NCBI GenBank assembly: GCA_045114235.1 | Contig: JBGUKB010000058.1 | Location: 1-17,731, forward strand | Direction: 5' to 3' | Length of the DNA: 17,731 nt | Origin: UBA1732 sp045114235 | Lineage (GTDB): Bacteria; Verrucomicrobiota; Lentisphaeria; Victivallales; UBA1829 | Shown: positions 6,054 through 13,465 of the stretch, one piece after another | How the letters are laid out: each line of letters starts with the position of its first letter | Position numbering within the stretch: the first letter of the stretch is position 1 | Notes under the pieces: model-generated | What the model saw: only the letters and a program-made list of their open reading frames with translations | What the model was told of the DNA's origin: nothing | Databases searched by the model: none | Translations under genes and position numbers: made by a program

Positions 6054-8717
6054 TTACCGTCTGAAGTCCGGGAGACCGTTTTGGGTGTTGGTTCGGACAG
6101 GAATGCCGTCGCCGCTGATCAAACGCGTCGAAACGGAAATGATGAGGTTGTCCTTGTGGGACTCGGCGGCGGACTCGGTGAACAGGCGGCCGACGAGCGG
6201 GATGTCCGCGAAGATGGGCCATCTGTCGCTGAGCTGTCCGTGCGTATCGCTGAGAATACCGCCGATGACAACGGTCTGGCCGTCGTAGACCTTGATCGTC
6301 GTCTGGACTTCACGGTTGGAGATTTCCGGCATCTTGAGCGTCATGGGATACTCGTCGCCGGACGAGAACTCGCCGATCACGTAGTTGTAGCTGTAGTCGG
6401 ACCAGCCGGTGAGGTCGGTGACAGAGGGATTCAGCTCCAGGCGGATCGTGTAGTTGTTGGGCTGCAGGGTCGGCGTGACGGTCAGGCTGGTGCCGATGTC
6501 GCGCGGTCCGCCGAATTCAGGATAGGACGGCTCGAACGTGACGCTGGAACCGCAGCTGGTGGAGATTTCGGGTTCGGTCCAGCTTTCCGGGAAGTACATC
6601 TGGCGGACCATCTGCACCTGCGCCTGGCGGCCGGAGACGGTCACGACTTTCGGCGTGGAGAGGATTTCCGAACGGTCGGTGCGGTCGATCGCGTTGATCG
6701 TGAGGAAGAGGCTCCAGGTGCCGCCCGGCCCGAAGTTCGGGATCAGGTTCAGGTTGTTCACGAGCGTGTTGTCGGAGAACCCGGAGCTGATGGACGGAGA
6801 GGTGAACGTGAAGTTGAAGTGGTCTTCTTCGCCGCCGTTGTGGGACAGGGTCCAGTCGAAGCCGAGTTCTTCCAGGTCGTTCATCTTGATCTCGACCATC
6901 TTGGATTCGATCAGGATCAGAGGATCCTGCATGTCCATGTCGCGGATGGCGAATTCGAGCTGGCGGATGTTCTCGGGGGTGTTCACGACGGTGAGCTTGT
7001 TCGCGCGGGCGTCGTAGGCGATGGAGGAGCCTTCCTCGAACGGGATGCCGCTCTCGGAGAAGTAGGTGCGGAGCGTTTCGGGCGCGATGGAGGTGACGCG
7101 CTGGCTGTCGGGATCGGACTCGCCGGCGCTCAGGGTGATGAGCGAGCCGACGGTGTCGCCCTGTCCGAGCGTGTCTTCCTGTGTGATGCCGTCGCCAATG
7201 CCTTCGGCGCGCATGTTGCCGACGATGCGCAGGATGGTGGCCTGGCGGATCGGGATGTAGCGCGTGATCATGTCGCTGACGTCGGAGCCGGAGCCGATCG
7301 TGATGATCTTGTCGGTTTCGTCGATGCGGAAGGAGAGGCCGGTGATCTTGCAGATGTAGCGGATGACTTCGTACAGCGGGATCTGGTCAAGGTTGAGCGT
7401 GACGGTCTTGTCCGCGTATTTTTCGGCCTGCGGGACGATGATGTTGAACCCTTCGCCCTGCGGATCGAGGTCTTTACTGCGTGCGCGGAGAAGCGCGATC
7501 GCGGAGGTGACGTCCGAACCGTCGAATTCGATGTGGTCGATCATCAGCTCGTTCAGGCGGTTGTACAGTTCGTTGCCCGCGGCTTCGTAGGGGTCGGCGC
7601 TGCCGGTGATCACGATGTTGCGGACGTCGGGGATGCTCTCCACCCAGGCCCAGTCGGACTGCGCCTGTTCGCGGAGGAGTTCGTTGTAGACGCGGACGTC
7701 TGCGATGGCGTAGAGTCTGCGGTAAATCTTTTCCAGAAGGGTGATGGCGTTCTCGTTGTAGGGGTCCTTCACCAGGATCTGTTCCATTTTGTCGCGGGCC
7801 TCGTCCCAGGCGTCGTTCTGGTAGAGGTACTGGCCGGCGCGGAACAGCAGGTTGATCTCGCGCTGGCGTTCATTGTAGCGCGGATCGACGGCATCGAGGC
7901 TGGTCTCGTCCCAGAAATTCTGGCTGTCGATGCGTTCCTGCGTCGCCTTTCTCATGGATTCGACGGTGGCGGCGAACTGCTCTTTCTTTTTCTTCACAGG
8001 ATCGTTGGCGATGGCGATCTGAAGCTCGGCGTTGTCGTAGGTGGGGACGATGTAGCTGCCGTCCTCGTCGATGGCGGGCGGGATGCCGAGGTAGTAGACG
8101 ACGTTGGCGCAGATGAGGTCCTTGAGGAGCTTCTGGCCGATCACGATGGTCTCGTCGGTATGCTTGGAGTCGGAGAGGAGAAGGAGCTTGTTGAACGTCT
8201 CTTCGCATTCTTCGAGGATCTTGTTCCCGTAGAGGATCTGGGCTTTCTTGCGTTCCGAGGCGAGACGGTCCGCGAAGGCAGCACGGGTCGGGGAGACTTC
8301 GCATTTTTCGAGTTCGGCCTTCGCGTCGTCGAAAAGCTTGAACGCTTCCACGAACTGCTTTTCGTGCGTGCGGGTGATGCCCTGCGCGAGGAGTTCGTTG
8401 AACAGCGCTTCGTTCTCAAGCAGATCCGCTTCCGCGGCGGTCGTGACTTCGAGTTCGTCGCCGGTAAGAACGGGTTCTTCCGGTTCGGTTTCGTCTTCCG
8501 CTTCGTCTCCGGCTTCCGCTTCCGCATCGGCTTCGGCAGCCGGCTCGCCGGAATCGGAGACCGTTTCTTCCGCGGCTTCCGTTACGGCCGCATCGGCATC
8601 CAGCGGCTCGGACTCGTCCTGAGCGGAAAGCATCAGGGACGTCACGCCGAACGCAAGCGCGAAGACGGCTGCGGGCCGGAGGATCGGGCGAAGAAAACAA
8701 TGGGGTCTCATCTTCAT
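6054..8717 (-). CDS. TPR-containing outer-membrane secretin (GspD/PilQ family; Amuc_1098-like), first copy
   Basis: This is an 887-residue secretin from the ATG at 8717, which has AAGGA seven bases upstream. A TTG 48 bp further upstream is also in frame, but it gives a poor signal sequence. Residue numbers here count from 8717. A signal peptide (1-32, ending M-L-S-A) is followed by a very acidic Ala/Glu linker (35-85), TPR-like helices (about 125-345), and an N0/STN-like domain (about 390-475, with VIRYICKITGLSFRI). An N1-like domain lies at about 545-595 and the secretin domain at 600-868. The core signature is DGQTVVIGGIL (812-822) and FADIPLVGRLF (836-846). Its position directly after the Amuc_1099-like gene matches Amuc_1098 of Akkermansia. 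It would form the outer-membrane pore. Its secretin domain lacks the large insert of the next gene, so this is probably the more canonical copy. Confidence 0.95.
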   Translation of the reverse strand: MKMRPHCFLRPILRPAAVFALAFGVTSLMLSAQDESEPLDADAAVTEAAEETVSDSGEPAAEADAEAEAGDEAEDETEPEEPVLTGDELEVTTAAEADLLENEALFNELLAQGITRTHEKQFVEAFKLFDDAKAELEKCEVSPTRAAFADRLASERKKAQILYGNKILEECEETFNKLLLLSDSKHTDETIVIGQKLLKDLICANVVYYLGIPPAIDEDGSYIVPTYDNAELQIAIANDPVKKKKEQFAATVESMRKATQERIDSQNFWDETSLDAVDPRYNERQREINLLFRAGQYLYQNDAWDEARDKMEQILVKDPYNENAITLLEKIYRRLYAIADVRVYNELLREQAQSDWAWVESIPDVRNIVITGSADPYEAAGNELYNRLNELMIDHIEFDGSDVTSAIALLRARSKDLDPQGEGFNIIVPQAEKYADKTVTLNLDQIPLYEVIRYICKITGLSFRIDETDKIITIGSGSDVSDMITRYIPIRQATILRIVGNMRAEGIGDGITQEDTLGQGDTVGSLITLSAGESDPDSQRVTSIAPETLRTYFSESGIPFEEGSSIAYDARANKLTVVNTPENIRQLEFAIRDMDMQDPLILIESKMVEIKMNDLEELGFDWTLSHNGGEEDHFNFTFTSPSISSGFSDNTLVNNLNLIPNFGPGGTWSLFLTINAIDRTDRSEILSTPKVVTVSGRQAQVQMVRQMYFPESWTEPEISTSCGSSVTFEPSYPEFGGPRDIGTSLTVTPTLQPNNYTIRLELNPSVTDLTGWSDYSYNYVIGEFSSGDEYPMTLKMPEISNREVQTTIKVYDGQTVVIGGILSDTHGQLSDRWPIFADIPLVGRLFTESAAESHKDNLIISVSTRLISGDGIPVRTNTQNGLPDFRR

Positions 8718-8736
8718 TGTCTCATCCTTGGTTGTT

Positions 8737-8765
8737 TTTATTTTGAAATATTGATTATGTATCAA
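8737..8765 (-). promoter_or_regulatory. Possible weak internal promoter before the first secretin
   Basis: On the minus strand TTGATA (8765-8760), a 17-nt spacer and AATAAA (8742-8737) lie in the AT-rich 60-bp gap before the first secretin. This is the longest gap inside the operon. The -10 match is only four of six, so the call is tentative. If real, it would let the secretins be made independently of the inner-membrane components. Confidence 0.28.
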
Positions 8766-8777
8766 CGGGGTTGCGGG

Positions 8778-9959
8778 TTATCTCTGGCGCTGAAGGAAGG
8801 GAGAAGCGTCCCTGGTGTTCGTCGGCGGCGTGCCGGGCGGGAGGGTCCTGCCGGTATTCGTTGCCGCGGGAGCGTCCTTCGGAGCGAGCGGGATGTTGAA
8901 CGTTTCGGGAGCATCGCCGACGGATTCCACGACGACTTTCTTCGTGGAGGGATCGGCGGAAACGACCTTGTAAAGCTCTTCGCCGGTCTTTTCGGTGCCG
9001 AGCTTGAAGTTGGAGCCGACCTGGGAGATGAACTTGCTCTCGAACAGGGCGTTGAGGAACCTCACGCGGGGCGCGGGATCGTAGACGGGCTGTTTGGGGC
9101 GGCACGCGATGCGTTCGATCTTGCCGACGCGCTGGATGTAGACGATCGGGGACTGCGTCTTGTCGTCCACTTCGATGTCCACGACGCTGAAGTCGGTGGT
9201 GTTGTTCTTGAACGTGCCGCGTTCGATCTGGACGAACTCGGATCTCTTTTTGTCGTTGCGGACGACGTTGAAGGTGACCTGCCAGTCCTTCTTGTCCTTC
9301 TTGGTCATGTCGACGGAAACCAGCTCCAGGCCGGTGAACCGCTGCTGGCTGATCGCGTCGACGTAGATCTGGGTGATGTATTTCGGATGGCTGAGCGGAT
9401 CGGTCGGATCGGTCTTCGCCTTGTATTCCTGAAGCAGCGTGAACCCGTCGTTGTCCCCGTCCGAATCGGCCTGTGTCTGGTCGGAGGCGAGCTGATACTC
9501 CTTTTCCCAGTCGTCCGGGATGCCGTTGCTGTTCTGGTCGGATCTGCTGTTGAGCTCCTCGACCTTGATGCGGGGTGCGAGTGCCTTGCCGCAGGCGGGG
9601 CATTTGCCGTTCTTCGTTTCGCCGATCGCCGGATAGGCGTCGGCGGGGATGAGGGCGTGGCAGTAAACGCATTCCGCCATGGGGTACGGCGCCATCATCT
9701 GCGTTTTGTTTGCGGTGTCTTCCGCGTCCGCGACGGTGTTCCATTCGGAGAAGATCGTCTCCATCTTGTACTTGGGGCCGGTGGAGAAGTCGATGGGTTC
9801 GTAATCGGACGGCTTCTGGACCGGGTTCACCTTGGCGTCGACGTATTTGTTCTGCGCCTGCTGGATGAACACCAGCGAATAGTAAAGCAGGGCCGTGAAA
9901 ACGATGAGCAGGGCCGCTAAAATGATTTTTTCGTAATGCGCGTGAAGAAACTTTTTCAT
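8778..9959 (-). CDS. Amuc_1099-like inner-membrane pilus-locus protein with zinc-ribbon and EF-hand-like loops
   Basis: This 393-residue protein has a short cytoplasmic N-terminus, one membrane helix (11-31) and a large periplasmic part. Two CxxC pairs, C97-V-Y-C100 and C120-P-A-C123, form a zinc-ribbon or rubredoxin-like knuckle. They are followed by two acidic loops of the thrombospondin-3/EF-hand type: D141-Q-N-S-N-G-I-P-D-D (141-150) and D165-S-D-G-D-N-D-G-F (165-173). The loops suggest Ca2+ binding. A beta-rich domain (195-290) and an Ala/Pro-rich tail with TLPPGTPP (372-379) complete it. Its place between the PilO-like and secretin genes is that of Amuc_1099 in Akkermansia and of PilP in classical pilus operons, so it probably links the inner-membrane complex to the secretin. 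The upstream gene ends 15 bp before the start. The metal-binding reading rests on motifs only. Confidence 0.85.
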   Translation of the reverse strand: MKKFLHAHYEKIILAALLIVFTALLYYSLVFIQQAQNKYVDAKVNPVQKPSDYEPIDFSTGPKYKMETIFSEWNTVADAEDTANKTQMMAPYPMAECVYCHALIPADAYPAIGETKNGKCPACGKALAPRIKVEELNSRSDQNSNGIPDDWEKEYQLASDQTQADSDGDNDGFTLLQEYKAKTDPTDPLSHPKYITQIYVDAISQQRFTGLELVSVDMTKKDKKDWQVTFNVVRNDKKRSEFVQIERGTFKNNTTDFSVVDIEVDDKTQSPIVYIQRVGKIERIACRPKQPVYDPAPRVRFLNALFESKFISQVGSNFKLGTEKTGEELYKVVSADPSTKKVVVESVGDAPETFNIPLAPKDAPAATNTGRTLPPGTPPTNTRDASPFLQRQR

Positions 9960-9974
9960 GTCAGGACTGCTCCA

Positions 9975-11564
9975 TCATTGGGGGGTGATGTTGTCGGCAC
10001 GATAGAACAGATAATTCACCACGATCGTGCATTTGATCTCGTCCCGGGTCTCGCCGATCAGGGTCTTGCCGTATTCGGGGTGGTGCGGGTCGGTTTGCTC
10101 ATAGATCTCCGTCTGCACCGTCGGGACGGCGGCGGCCTGCTGGTCTGCGGGCTGGATCGCGTTGGGGTCGGCCGGAGGCGCGCCGGGCGGAAGCGTCTGG
10201 TTCGCGGCCGTGCCGGCCGTGCGGCGGACCGTCGTGCCGACGTTTTCCGCATGTCCAGCGACGATCGCGTTCGCGTTGATCAGGTCTTCGTAAGGAGCGG
10301 AGAACTTGATGTCCTTGATGACGTACACGCGGTCGGTCTTGTAGGCGGCCTGCAGGGAGTTGATGAACGCGTCGATGGCGTCCATCGAGGCCGTCATTTC
10401 CAGCGTGTAGGTGAAATAAAGGATGGGGCCTTCCGAGTCGCTGTCCATAGTGGATCCGTAGAACACGCCGGCGTTCATGGAGAGCAGACGCTTGATGCCC
10501 GCGTCCTTCATCCTGCGGAAGAGGTCTTCCTTGATCTGGAAGTTGCGGATGATCGGGATCACCATTTCAGGCACGGGAAGAGCCTGGCGGTTCAGGTTCT
10601 TGCCGTAGATGAAATCCTGGACGAGGCGCTCCTTTTCGATCGGATCGTCGTCGGGGAGCCCGGGGATGATGTCGGAGGCAAGATATTTTTCGTAAAGGAA
10701 GTCGATGTAATTTTTGCAGTCGCGCTGGCGCATCAGGCGCGGGAGCCCGAGGGCGTCGAGGAAGAGCTCGTGCGCGACTCTGTCGGTCACGTCTTCCAGC
10801 GTGATGTCCTGGACGTCGTCGCGGAAGATGGCGAAAGCCTGCGCGAATTTCGCGGCCGCGGCCTTGCGGAAATCTTCGGCGCGGGCGGGATCGACCGCTT
10901 CCGGCGCCTCAATGATCTGGTTGAACAGCTTCTCGAAAAGCTGGGCGCGTTCGGACTGGATCGTGTCGGGGATGACGAACGTGTCGTCGGAAGATTCCTG
11001 ATGGATTTCCTTGTAGATGTCGGCGAGCATGGACCGGAGGGCGTCTTCCTCGAACGCGAGCACGATGCGATTGGCTGCCGGATCGAAGACTTCCTTTTCC
11101 TCGTCGGTCGGAGGTTCGGGCGTTGCGGGCTTGGTCTCCGCGACTTCCTCTTCGTCCTCTTCCTCTTCCTCGTCTTCTTCCGGCGCGGGAGCCGGTTTCG
11201 GCTTGGCGACCAGGGACGGATCGATAGGCAGGTCGGTCTTGAGTTCGGCGGGGGACGAAATATTTTTCAGGAGTTTGAGCAGGGCCGGACGGTAGGGCTT
11301 GCCGAAATGACGGTAGATCTGAACGTTCTTCTTCGTCAGCGTCTCGGTGTCGGCTTTGATCCTCGTCTCGCTTTCCGCGACGCTGTTGGGTTTGCGCGCG
11401 GAGTCGATGGATTCGATTTTCTGGACGTTCTCGTCAATTTCCGCCATGGACTGGGCGATCGTCCGCCTCTTCCCGTCGATGAAGAAAATAAGGACGATGC
11501 TGCTGATGAGCGTAAAGGCCAGAATGACCGTGAGGACGATATTTTTCAGGATAAACTGTTTCAT
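9975..11564 (-). CDS. Amuc_1100-like / PilO-like inner-membrane protein, enlarged
   Basis: This 529-residue protein has one N-terminal membrane helix (about 8-28), then a helical stretch (33-100, probable coiled coil), as in PilO and Amuc_1100. A low-complexity linker (118-156) contains the acidic run EEDEEEEEDEEE (129-140) between Pro-rich sides. A long mainly helical region (165-365) follows, then a PilO-like alpha/beta unit with ILYFTYTLEMTAS (381-393), MDAIDAFINSL (394-404) and VYVIKDIKF (413-421). An Ala/Pro-rich segment with TLPPGAPP (457-464) precedes a final strand pair (505-523). Gene order identifies it as the counterpart of Amuc_1100, known as a surface-associated TLR2-active protein of about 317 residues; this one is some 200 residues longer. 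Its ATG overlaps the end of the PilM-PilN gene (ATGA). Role: periplasmic scaffold of the pilus-like machine, by homology and synteny. Sequence similarity to Amuc_1100 itself could not be measured here. Confidence 0.82.
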   Translation of the reverse strand: MKQFILKNIVLTVILAFTLISSIVLIFFIDGKRRTIAQSMAEIDENVQKIESIDSARKPNSVAESETRIKADTETLTKKNVQIYRHFGKPYRPALLKLLKNISSPAELKTDLPIDPSLVAKPKPAPAPEEDEEEEEDEEEVAETKPATPEPPTDEEKEVFDPAANRIVLAFEEDALRSMLADIYKEIHQESSDDTFVIPDTIQSERAQLFEKLFNQIIEAPEAVDPARAEDFRKAAAAKFAQAFAIFRDDVQDITLEDVTDRVAHELFLDALGLPRLMRQRDCKNYIDFLYEKYLASDIIPGLPDDDPIEKERLVQDFIYGKNLNRQALPVPEMVIPIIRNFQIKEDLFRRMKDAGIKRLLSMNAGVFYGSTMDSDSEGPILYFTYTLEMTASMDAIDAFINSLQAAYKTDRVYVIKDIKFSAPYEDLINANAIVAGHAENVGTTVRRTAGTAANQTLPPGAPPADPNAIQPADQQAAAVPTVQTEIYEQTDPHHPEYGKTLIGETRDEIKCTIVVNYLFYRADNITPQ

Positions 11565-13462
11565 TCTTCTTCCTCCTCCTCGTCATCGTCTTCGGAAGGA
11601 ATGGGTGAGAGCTTCTTTGCGAGCGCCTTTTCGAATTCCGGCGAATCGATGGGTTCCTTCAATTCGACGGCGAGCAGGAATTTGCGGATGGTGAGATGGT
11701 CGCAGATGTCGCGGCCTTCATCGTAGACGATCTTGATCTCTTCGTCCTTCGCCTTGAAAATGCTGCTGTTTTCCTTCATTTTCGAGGTGATGTTGTTGAT
11801 GGCGGCGCTGCGGTCGTTCAGCCAGGAGTCGTTCTTTTCGCAGATGACGTATGCGACCATGTTGATCCAGGTCAGGCCGTTGTTCGTGGCGTCCTCCATT
11901 CCGCTCGGCAGCGGGTTCCCGTCTTCGGGCATGTCCATCGACAGCTGGCCGCCGGCGTTTGTCTGCGCCGTGTCGGGATCGTCGGCCGCGGTGGCGTTCG
12001 AGGCGTTCTTGATCTGCGTGCTGGGCGCGTTCGAAATCGAGAAATCGGTGAGCCAGACGTTGTCAGGGATGCAAGTCTTGATGAGGGAATAGAACGCGAT
12101 GAGGTTGTTGCGTTTTTTCAGGAGTTCGACGGCTTCGTCGAATTCGCCTTTCGCCACGGAGAGCTTGCCGTTGGCGTCCTTCACGCGTTTCTGGATCACC
12201 TCGCGCTGGGCGACGTCGGAGCTGAACTTGTCGCTCTTGCCCGCGATGTTGTCCGCCTGCTGCGACATGGTCCAGAGCGAAATGCCGAAATAGAGCAGCA
12301 CGACGATCGCCGAAGCCAGGAAGAACGGGCGTTTCGAACGGAATTCGTTCTGTTTGCGGATGTAGTCGGGGATCAGGGAGATCTCGACGGGCGACGTACC
12401 GATGCGGCGGAGCGCCAGGCCGATCGTTTCCGCGTACAGGTGCGCGACTTCGGAAAGGACCTGCTGGTCGACCGCGGGCCCGATGCCGACGACCTGGAAC
12501 GGGTTCAGGTATTCGACCGGGATCCGGAGTTTTTCGGAGAAGAACCGCGGCGCGTACGGCAGGATGGAGGTGCCGCCGGCGAGGAAGAGTTTTTCCGGCT
12601 TGCGGCCCTTCTGCGTGGCACGGTAGACGTTGATGGAACGGTTGATCTCGCCGTGCAGGCGGGTCATGACGTTGCGGACGATCTTGGAGACTGCGGAGGC
12701 GACTTCCGAATCGGATTCCTCGTAGGCTCCGCCGAGCGAGACGTAACCATGCTTGCGCTTCATTTCCTCGGCATCGGCGTAGGAGATGTTGAATTCCTTG
12801 GCGATCTGCTGGGTGATGGTGTCGCCCGCGATCGGAATCGTGCGGACGAAGAAACGGGAGCCGTCGAGGAAGATGAGCGTGGAGCAGCGTCCGCCGATGT
12901 CAAGGATCATCTGGCATTCGTTGGCGCCGACGTTGTTCGCGCGGGCGCTGTTGTAGCAGGACGTGCCGGCGACTTCGATCAGGACGATGCGCTTGCCGAG
13001 CTTTTCCACGAGTTCGGAGATGCGGGAGACTTCCTGCTTCTTCACGATGACGATCATGGCGTCGATCTCGCTGCCGTCGGAGTCCGCCATGGGCTGGAGG
13101 AGCTGGGAATCCCAGACGACCTCGTCCGAGGAGAACGGGATGGCCTGCTGCGCTTCGTAGGAGATGATCTCCTGGATCTTGTCCTTGTCCGTGGTCATCG
13201 CGGGGATCTTGACGAACCGGACGAAGGCGTTCTTGCCGGAAAGGGAGACGTAGACGTCGCGGGCGGTGAACCCGTTCGTCTTGATGACGTCGGTCAGAGT
13301 CTTGAGGATCACGTCCTCCGGCGGCTCGTCGGAGGAGAACTCGTACTCCGTATATGCGAAACGCTCCAGGGTCAGGCTCTGCCCGGGAACATACGAGAAT
13401 TCGGCGGCCTTGATGCTGTCGCCGCCAATGTCGATGCAGAGGATTAAGTTTTGCTGTGCCAT
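11561..13462 (-). CDS. PilM-PilN fusion protein (type IV pilus alignment complex)
   Basis: This 633-residue protein joins two pilus proteins. Residues 1-355 are an actin-like ATPase of the PilM/FtsA type: phosphate-1 loop DIGGDSIKA (11-19), the PilM hallmark EAQQAIPF (103-110), phosphate-2 loop DIGGRCSTL (188-196) and adenosine motif LAGGTS (294-299). After ISLIPDYIR (361-369), typical of a PilN N-terminus, there is a membrane helix (378-398), a coiled coil (about 402-455) and a PilN-like periplasmic domain with IPDNVWLTDFSIS (465-477) and FLLAVELKE (595-603). The C-terminus is polyacidic. PilM in the cytoplasm normally binds the short tail of PilN; here the two are covalently tied. It corresponds to Amuc_1101 by position. 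The ATG lies 3 bp after the upstream stop, with a GGGGA about eight bases upstream as a weak ribosome site. Confidence 0.92.
   Translation of the reverse strand: MAQQNLILCIDIGGDSIKAAEFSYVPGQSLTLERFAYTEYEFSSDEPPEDVILKTLTDVIKTNGFTARDVYVSLSGKNAFVRFVKIPAMTTDKDKIQEIISYEAQQAIPFSSDEVVWDSQLLQPMADSDGSEIDAMIVIVKKQEVSRISELVEKLGKRIVLIEVAGTSCYNSARANNVGANECQMILDIGGRCSTLIFLDGSRFFVRTIPIAGDTITQQIAKEFNISYADAEEMKRKHGYVSLGGAYEESDSEVASAVSKIVRNVMTRLHGEINRSINVYRATQKGRKPEKLFLAGGTSILPYAPRFFSEKLRIPVEYLNPFQVVGIGPAVDQQVLSEVAHLYAETIGLALRRIGTSPVEISLIPDYIRKQNEFRSKRPFFLASAIVVLLYFGISLWTMSQQADNIAGKSDKFSSDVAQREVIQKRVKDANGKLSVAKGEFDEAVELLKKRNNLIAFYSLIKTCIPDNVWLTDFSISNAPSTQIKNASNATAADDPDTAQTNAGGQLSMDMPEDGNPLPSGMEDATNNGLTWINMVAYVICEKNDSWLNDRSAAINNITSKMKENSSIFKAKDEEIKIVYDEGRDICDHLTIRKFLLAVELKEPIDSPEFEKALAKKLSPIPSEDDDEEEEEE
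11565..11590 (-). promoter_or_regulatory. Ribosome site embedded in the polyglutamate end of the PilM-PilN gene
   Basis: The codons for the C-terminal acidic run of the PilM-PilN protein read GAGGAGGAGGAAGAAGA directly before the overlapping ATGA. They provide a strong Shine-Dalgarno sequence (AGGAGG) at a suitable distance from the Amuc_1100-like start. The same bases therefore serve the acidic tail and translation of the next gene. Confidence 0.7.
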
Positions 13463-13465
13463 CGG

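Noticed and set aside
3048..9920. A plus-strand reading frame of about 2290 codons antisense to three pilus-locus genes
   Set aside because: It is a shadow of the GC-biased third codon position in the minus-strand genes. Its translation is low-complexity (V/D/G/R/F-rich) with no domain, while the minus strand has secretin signatures, signal peptides and ribosome sites.
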